Shown here: positions 57,711 to 64,000 of the stretch, piece by piece
Position numbering within the stretch: the stretch's first letter is position 1
Layout of the letters: the number at the start of each line of letters is the position of its first letter
NCBI GenBank assembly: GCA_001792895.1
Contig: MARA01000057.1
Coordinates: forward strand, 1-64,000
From: Lentinus brumalis
Lineage: Eukaryota > Basidiomycota > Agaricomycetes > Polyporales > Polyporaceae
Length of the DNA: 64,000 nucleotides
Reading direction: 5' to 3'
Made by a program: the position numbers and the translations under genes
The notes under the pieces: model-generated
What the model was told of the DNA's origin: nothing
The model's database searches: none
The model's input: only the letters and a program-made list of their open reading frames with translations

Positions 57711-58319
57711 GTTCCTGGAGTAGGTTGAGTGGAAAAGTGATATATATATACATACATGCAGTCGGACGCGACTCGGCCCATCACGGGCATATCCATTCGT
57801 ACAGGATGCTGAGGACAGTTTGAACCTTCAGCACTTCACGGGAGATCAGTTGCATTACGGTGCAAACCACGGCGGATCCGGCGTAACTGGCGGATCCGCC
57901 AGACGTTTGATCAAGCAAGGCAAATAACGAGGTTTAGCGGTTGTCATGTAAGTCACCTATAGCGATGGGTAGATACAACGCACACGCTGCAGTGGAGTAT
58001 AAAGTGACACTCTGCGCTACGCCGTCGGATCGGAGTGTTCAAATCCTCAACGGGGAGGAAGACATCCGCCTGGCTCCGGCCGAGTTGCGCAAGGACACAC
58101 AGGCACTGCGCAAGAGAGAGGCAGCGGAGGCGTGGTATAGTGCACATTATAGTCAAAGGGCTCAAACGGTCTGCACACTGCGCCGGATGACGTACCGGTA
58201 AATTTTTCTTGGGTGGCCGTCACGACAGCGTTGTTCCATCGCTGTGAAGCGCAAGCACTGCCAAAGGGCCCCTTGTGTCGGATAGCGCAGAACAGCAGTC
58301 GCACGGTGCAGAAGAAGGT
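57711..58319. other. AA9 B 3' flank and spacer
   Basis: A TATATATATA run lies at 57,742-57,751. GGCGGATCCG occurs twice about 17 bp apart around 57,871-57,899, the second as the 12-bp palindrome GGCGGATCCGCC. No gene. Confidence 0.4.
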
Positions 58320-58465
58320 GTGGAAGAGCTGTTGTGCGGTGCGGAAGAGCTGTTGTGCGGTGCGGAAGAGCTGTTGTGCGGTGCGGAAGAGCTGTCGTGC
58401 GGTGCGGAAGAGCTGTCGTGCGGTGCGGAAGAGCTGTCGTGCGGTGCGGAAGAGATGTTCTGTGC
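58320..58465. repeat. 21-bp tandem repeat block 1, about 7 units
   Basis: Unit GTGCGGAAGAGCTGTYGTGCG. Copies differ by single changes; the first and last are degenerate. The core GTGCGGAAG is shared with blocks 2-5. Confidence 0.92.
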
Positions 58466-58916
58466 AAGTTCGTTGCTAAACCAGACAATGTCACTCATCG
58501 GTCAACTTGAGGTTAATGTCACAACGGGGATTTTCGAACTCCGCTGTTGCGAAAGGCGGTGCTCCCCATTATGGGCGCTTCGTTCATCATTTCGCCCTTC
58601 CGGCCCCGCCCCGTCCTCAGTTGCCCGAGCTTACTACCGTCAGCCCACCGCACAACTTGACCTTGAAAGTACGGCGGCTGCTCACCATTGATCTCGAATC
58701 CCCCTCAAGGGCCGTATTCTACACCCATCGTCACGGTCCCACCTCCAAGCCCTCCAAGCATCGAGCTGCGAACTCCATCCATCCTCCTCCTTCGCCGCGG
58801 CTCACGGAGAGGTTCAGGGCTCCCTGGTCAACTGGCACACAGCGCACTTGGTGAGAATATTGTTTCCGCTGGCAGCACAGCCCGCTGACGCTACGCAAGA
58901 CACAAGTTCGAAGACT

Positions 58917-59075
58917 ACCGCCGCCGTGCGGACGACTGTCACCTCAGCGCGGAAGACTACCGCCGCCGTGCGGACGACTGTCACCTCAGCGCGGAAGACT
59001 GCCACCTCAGCGCGGAAGGCGTTTCAGTCAGCGCGGAAGACGTTTGTGTCGGCACGGAACGCGTTCAGGACCGAG
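58917..59075. repeat. 21-bp tandem repeat block 2, about 8 units
   Basis: Units alternate GCGCGGAAGACTACCGCC and GTGCGGACGACTGTCACC types, with a 42-bp higher-order duplication at its start. Immediately preceded by the lead-in GCTGACGCTACGCAAGACA and TTCGAAGAC. Confidence 0.88.
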
Positions 59076-59464
59076 GTCGTACGGCGAGCACGCACGTCGG
59101 AACATCGTCCGCTCGCCACCGATGACTGTCTTTCATCCGGCGAGCCACACAGGCCCAACCTAAGTTACCAGACAGTACTTAGATTGTCGAAAACGATGGT
59201 ATGCGGTGACAGTATTTTCTTCGCGCTTCACACTGCCCAGCTATATTTCATAGACGGTCGACACCCCGCTAAGAACCGCCGTTTAGTCGCTGCTGAACAC
59301 ATACGAGGACTTTGCTTCCCCGTCTCGTCCAAGCCACCTCTACGCCACGTATATTGCCCACGCAGTGTGGAGGCCCCACTCCCGGAGACGGCGGGCAGCG
59401 AGTGGGTGAGCGATGTGCCCGCTGACAGTAGTGCCCGCTGACGCTACACAACACTCTTCGAAGA

Positions 59465-59672
59465 CCGTCAACCCAGTGCGGAAGACATTCACGTCGGTGC
59501 GCAACACGGGCGCGTCAGTGCGGAAGACGGCAACCTCAGCGCGGAAGACGTTCAGGTCGGTGCGGAAGACTTCGACTCGGTGCGTAAGTCCGTCCAGTCG
59601 GTGCGCACGATGCTCAGGTCGGTTCAGACGACGATGAGGTCGTGGCAGACGACATTCAAGTCGGTGCGCGAG
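59465..59672. repeat. 21-bp tandem repeat block 3, about 9-10 units, diverged
   Basis: Units of type GTGCGGAAGACATTCACGTC, increasingly degenerate towards the right. Preceded by GCTGACGCTACACAACAC and TTCGAAGACC, nearly the same lead-in as block 2. Confidence 0.85.
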
Positions 59673-59886
59673 AATGACTCCCGACCCAGCCAGCCACACC
59701 GTCGCATCCCAGTAGCAGCAGAGGGCCTCAGTACTCTGTGCTCACGCTACTCAGCTATATGACCACACGCACTTGAGGTTTCCAGCCCGTTCATCCTGTC
59801 CGCCCACTTCCAGTCGGTGCCCATCACAGCACGCTGACGCTTAACAACATACTTCGAAGCTCCAAAGCATACCGACGCGACGCCGT

Positions 59887-60080
59887 GCCGAACACACTCA
59901 AGTCGGCGCGGAAGACACTCAAGTCGGCGCGGAAGGCACTGAAGTCGGCGCGGAAGTCACTCAAGTCGGCGCGGAAGGCACTCAAGTCGGCGCGGAAGGC
60001 AGTTAAGTCGGTGCGGAAGGCACTGAAGTCGGCGCGGAAGACGTTTAAGTCACCGCGCAAGACGTTGAAGTTGGCGTGAC
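59887..60080. repeat. 21-bp tandem repeat block 4, about 9 units
   Basis: Unit GCGCGGAAGGCACTCAAGTC plus G, the most regular block. Translates as heptads of type SARKALK on the plus strand and FRADLSA on the minus strand. Preceded at 59,831-59,857 by GCTGACGCTTAACAACATA and TTCGAAG. Confidence 0.92.
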
Positions 60081-60182
60081 TGATATCTCCGTGATAATGG
60101 CTAAGACGACCGCCCCATTGCAGACACACACACACTCACACAGCGCACCATCGGCGCAGCTCCCTCACCATACCGCCACCTC

Positions 60183-60385
60183 GTGCCGAAAACCCAGAGA
60201 GAGTTGCAGTCAGTGCGGCAGACCTCTGCGCGCCAAAGACCTGCAGCAAAAAGCACTCTCCGGAAAACTTATCATACATTGACGCACACTTCGACTTCCA
60301 CCGGCACTGGGCAACGTTCCGAATCGCTCCTGCTCAGACCGTGCCGAGCACCCTTCAGTCGGTGCAGCACACCTTGGCCAATACT
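60183..60385. repeat. Isolated degenerate 21-bp units
   Basis: Single or paired decayed units occur near 60,183-60,230 (GTGCCGAAAACC..., GTGCGGCAGACC) and 60,341-60,382 (GTGCCGAGCACCCTTCAGTC, then GTGCAGCACACC). They suggest former arrays between blocks 4 and 5. Confidence 0.6.
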
Positions 60386-60710
60386 CCCAAGATGGCGGTT
60401 CACCGATCGTTCGCCCTTCTGTAAGTCTGAGTCGATGTCAGGCAATGACCGTGTCGCCGCTACTAGTCAACATCACTCCATCGGGTGCGCACCACCGTGC
60501 CGCCAGGGTGCTTATGATATTCAAGGTGAGTGAGTCATCATTTCCCAGTCGTTGTTCATGCTCACAAATCTGACACGCCCGCGCGTGCGACGTTTTCAGA
60601 ATTTTATCGTCCACAGGATCAGCACAAACAACTTATGATGCATGTCAGGTTCCCTGTACGCACGAGCACGGCGCCAGCGTCAATGTTACCCAACCCGCAA
60701 CCTCCAGTGG

Positions 60711-60856
60711 CGCGTAAGGCTGTCGTCGCGGTGCGGAACGCTGTCGTCGCGGTGCGGCCAGCTGATGCCACGGTGGGGCCAGCTGTCGTCGCGGTGCGCA
60801 ACGTTGTCGTCGCGGTGCGGAACGCTGTCGTCTCGGTTCCGAAGACTTTCCATTTG
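60711..60856. repeat. 21-bp tandem repeat block 5, about 7 units
   Basis: Unit GTGCGGAACGCTGTCGTCGC plus G. Two units have a GTGSGGCCAGCTG variant. Same period and GTGCGGAA core as the other blocks but no obvious lead-in. Confidence 0.9.
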
Positions 60857-61554
60857 CTTTCAACTACTCAGAGAGGCAAAGTCAGAGCGGCATACCCTCA
60901 AGGTCGTTGCGCGCACCCTTGAGTATATATCGGAAACCTTCCGAGATCAGCTTCCCCTAACAGCGTCAAGGTCAGGTCTCTCGGTATAGTTTCCATGGCC
61001 GACAGTGTTCAAGAGGACTGAACGTTATGCTACGCGACCACCCACTCAGCTGACTTCTGCAGCCGTTTCTTTTATTCACCCGCGCCGCTCAGTGTCGTCA
61101 TGAGTCCCTCACCTCTGCCTTTCCATCTGGCACCTGCTGCGGCAACCCAAGTGCTGGGAGGTATGGTCGTTCGCATCTCTCATGACGCGGTGTCTAATTA
61201 ATCAGCCAAGTCTGATTGCGCCTTCAGTGACATCTAACGCGCGCAGCTCGGTGGCTGCCCGACGCGTGTAAAGTCCAAGCTAGTGTCTGCAGCGGCGGTA
61301 AAATGATCTACATATCTTTGTCTGGCGCACTTTGAGGGATTGATCTTCTCCTTGGACTCCCGGTGTGGTAGGTATCTCCCTCCGCCCGTCTCATCCCGTA
61401 TCGTCATCAGTGGCTGACATAAGCTGTATAGTACCAGATCCGACTCATCCCTGTGTGCCACTACTTAATTGCCGACTTGCACCCTCAAGCCGCTCCCGTA
61501 TCTTCTGCACCACACCCACCGCCAGGCCATTCTTACACTCGTGTCGATCACACT
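60857..61554. other. Region before the GRF gene
   Basis: No gene recognised. Pyrimidine-rich stretches near 61,480-61,550 may serve as core promoter or 5' leader of the GRF gene. Confidence 0.4.
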
Positions 61555-63856
61555 ATGCCCATCCAGTCTCGCGTCCTCCCTGAGTCAGCCATCGCCCACC
61601 TCAGGCGCTGTGAGCGCTGCGACACCGGACGTCTTTCCGTACCAATCATCTGCACCGGCAAGAACTACGTTGGTGATTTGAATCGCTGGTATGAGGTTGT
61701 AAGTGCATCTCTCTCATCATACTAATCAATGTCTCAAGACGTCTCCCCAAGTGCATCAACGCCGACCTCGAACCAGCCGAGTGCAATTACTTTGATTGGC
61801 GCGATGACATTCCCCGGGGCAAGCCCGCCAAAGGTACCCCTCAGACGATATGTCCCGGCCTTCTATGTGCCCAGGAGGATCAACGACATGTCGTGAACTC
61901 CGGATGTCAGTATGGCCTCTGCCAGCCCTGTTGCGTTCATGCGCACCGCAGCCTTCAGGACCTTCCCCGCTGCCGTATCACTGCGCATGCCAACGCCGCC
62001 CAGTTACATGGTCAGTCATATGTTCATCTCCACTACGACCTTCCTCTCATCTGGCCACTAGCCCCGTTCGAGGATGCCAATCACTGGCATGAAGCAGACG
62101 GCGAGCCTGAGGACGAGGACGAGGACGAGGAGCCAGTTCAACCTTCTGTAGCTGCTTCTTCTCCATCTCTTCGTGTCACGCGCTCCAGAGACCCTCGTAC
62201 CCCTGCTCGCCATCCTCCTCCCCCTAGCACTCCAGCTCGGTCTGGTGGACGCCGTGCGGCCGCGGCTCCCAGTACACCTGTTTCGTCTCAGCGCTCGCGC
62301 GGTCGTGTGGCTCCACCCCCTTCTCCTGCTCCTGCCCGCCCCTCTACTGCGCTCCGCTCGTCACGCCCATCCAGGGTCTCTGCAGGGGCTCGTTCGACAG
62401 CCGGCTCAAGCTCCTTCCCAGAGGCTGGCCCGGCAAGCACAACACGTCTTTCAGTTCGTAAGTCGAAGCCCTCCTATGCGATCTCCACCTCGCCCATATA
62501 CGACTTGTGTCTAGAACAAGCGGACGAGATCAACCGGGCACGTGTCCAGCGAGCTCAGGGTCAAAGTGCTGCCGTGCAAGCGAAGTCTCAGACATTTGCT
62601 TTGCAATGGTGGAACGAGGTACGTTTCTATCCTGCTATCTGCCTCCTTGATGTTGTTGAGCTCCGCTGATCCAGTGTCATAGAATGATGAACCGCCGCTC
62701 TGTATCGAGGTGATCGCCCCGAACTGGCCGTTCTTTCATCCGAAGGAGTCCGCACATCTCGTTTCGCGCTTCAAAGTCGATCAGGTCTTTTTCGAGGCAT
62801 ATGACTGGCCTTCCAATACTTGGATCGCGTGCTGGCACGATTCGCCGGCTCGCCATGTCGATTTGCGCACTCCTCAGGTCGTGCATTACCGTTCTGATGG
62901 GGTTCGTCGGGGCCCTGAGATGCCAGGTGTCCCGCGGGGTGTCAAGCGTCGTGCCGAACAGGTCGACCAGCAATCAGAACCGGAGCCGGATGGGTCAGTC
63001 ACTTTGTCGTCAGGTCAACGACTCGCCAGAGCTGACGAATTGTGATAGTTTGAGCATGCTCCGCACTCCCAGCGCCCGTCGCATGGTCTCGCACGGAGGT
63101 GGTGCCTCAAGCACCCCGCCCGGCGCTCTGTTGCTCACCCCGTCCGCTGCGTCAGAGTGGAGCGGACCCTCGTCGTCTCCGTTCACCACACCCAGTACGT
63201 CCCGGCACTGGTCGACCACTCCATCTTCCCATTTCTCTACTCCATCTTCCCGTGTCGGCACTCCATACCGAGACTTCGATCCCTTCAGCACCCCTACACG
63301 CCGGGGCTCGACGACGACAACTGCACCAGCCATTCCTTCAGTGATATCTTCGCGCCCCGTCACACCGGGCGGTTCTGATGCGGACGTCTTTGGTTTCTTC
63401 GACCCTCCTCTCCCGGTCAATGCCGCCATTCCTGAGGATCCTGCCCTGAACACCCCGACGTCCACCCTCCGCTCGTTTTCTGCAGGTCTCAGCCATGAGG
63501 CGGACGCCCCGGACGCATCCGCGGGATCATCATCTCATCGCCCCGTGGCAGCGCACATGCACCCGACTCCCGGCCCGTCTGGCCGTGGGTGGCCTCTGCG
63601 GTACGCTTCTGATATGATTGCAGGGTTCAAAAGTATCAACGCCAAGATGTCTACGGGTACGCCGCTTCCACAAGCGTTCACGGAGGCCTTCCCGAAGTAC
63701 GAGTACAAGAGCTCCACGTACGGCGAGAATCACAAGGCATACACAGCGGCTCTGGATTCTCCGGGGGAGATCGAGGCATGGGAGGCGTTGGGACACACGT
63801 CGGAGGGCTTGTGGCGTGATTTCAGGCGCAAGTGGAAGGATCTTAGTCGCAAGTAG
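61555..63856 (+). CDS. GRF-type zinc finger protein of mobile-element type
   Basis: Exons 61555-61698, 61752-62618, 62683-62993 and 63049-63856 give 2130 bases, 709 residues, with all phases consistent. The GRF zinc finger is formed across the first intron: CERCDTGRLSVPIICTG, LNRWYEV joined to CINADLEPAECNYFDWRDD. A second Cys/His cluster follows (CPGLLC, GCQYGLCQPCCVHAHR). After a low-complexity Pro/Ser/Arg linker comes a helical segment (YDLCLEQADEINRARVQRAQ), then a conserved-looking block (PNWPFFHPKESAHLVSRF, DWPSNTWIACWHD), another Ser/Thr/Pro linker and a C-terminal domain (WPLRYASDMIAGFKSINAKM, LPQAFTEAFPKYEYKSSTYG). GRF fingers bind single-stranded nucleic acid. I infer a transposon-linked gene because such domains recur with Plavaka/KDZ-like elements; no transposase is visible here. 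Confidence 0.75.
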
Positions 63857-64000
63857 TATGTTCCGGTAGCAGTAGGATTTTCCGGGGCGCTCATTCTTGG
63901 ATAACATGGAGTACTATTCTGTTCCAGGAAATCTCAGGCAACCTGCACATGGTGCTGGCTTGACGATCTACCAGCCCGCGGCCGTTAGGTGGCAGGCACA

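Noticed and set aside
58320..60856. CRISPR-like array
   Set aside because: Repeats are head-to-tail without unique spacers of constant length, and the DNA is fungal.
58275..60864. Open frames through the 21-bp arrays (for example 58,275-58,691, 59,824-60,135 minus, 60,530-60,922)
   Set aside because: A 21-bp period keeps several frames open on both strands by itself. No start context, splice signal or domain singles out one of them, so I list the arrays as repeats, not genes.

Overview
The window looks like nuclear DNA of a wood-decaying mushroom-forming fungus (Agaricomycetes, probably a Polyporales-type white rot). Reasons: genes are cut by many 45-75 bp introns with GT..AG ends and CTNAC-like branch sites; secreted oxidative and hydrolytic enzymes of lignocellulose decay occur in tandem; basidiomycete-typical families (F-box/LRR expansion, DUF6593, Plavaka transposon with a DUF6532-type partner, GRF zinc finger) are present. 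Species assignment is inference.

Layout. 0-2.4 kb: two tandem 2-oxoglutarate/Fe(II) oxygenases, the first cut by the window edge. 3.5-4.3 kb: a small TATA-driven cytosolic beta-sandwich-like protein. 4.7-5.13 kb: a MITE-like element. 6.2-7.2 kb: remnant of an F-box/LRR-like gene, next to a nearly intact 7.5 kb Ty3/Gypsy chromovirus (7,164-14,659) with 5-bp target duplications, almost identical LTRs and a clear self-priming signature. 15.9-23.4 kb: a second F-box/LRR-like gene split into two halves by a 6.4 kb Plavaka transposon (16,486-22,853) with 7-bp target duplications; the element carries a divergent pair, transposase and DUF6532-type coiled-coil protein. 23.9-27.3 kb: two further F-box/LRR-like genes in tandem.

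28.4-43.1 kb is a single-strand cluster: laccase, F-box-less LRR-like gene, GH79 glycosidase with a C-terminal membrane anchor, GH79 without the anchor, laccase. Genes here share TATA boxes about 70-115 bp before the ATG. Laccases oxidise phenolics; GH79 enzymes remove glucuronic acid (or its 4-O-methyl form) from glycans, so both could act at the wall-lignin-glycoprotein interface. 43.1-48.6 kb is gene-poor apart from one 79-residue secreted peptide precursor. 48.6-51.6 kb holds conserved housekeeping genes, the CCAAT-binding subunit HAP5/NF-YC and the AAA+ ATPase RVB1, transcribed divergently. 53.5-54.2 kb is a DUF6593 gene and 54.8-57.7 kb two tandem AA9 lytic polysaccharide monooxygenases.

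58.3-60.9 kb is the least explained part: five (plus some degenerate) blocks of tandem repeats, all with a 21-bp period and a shared core, spaced by unique DNA with a conserved lead-in. It ends at a large GRF-zinc-finger gene (61.6-63.9 kb) of mobile-element type.

A cross-cutting observation: at least six single-base frame breaks, in unrelated genes and in the retroelement, are each resolved by lengthening a short homopolymer by one base. This suggests residual sequencing or polishing error, so breaks in otherwise healthy genes should be treated with caution.
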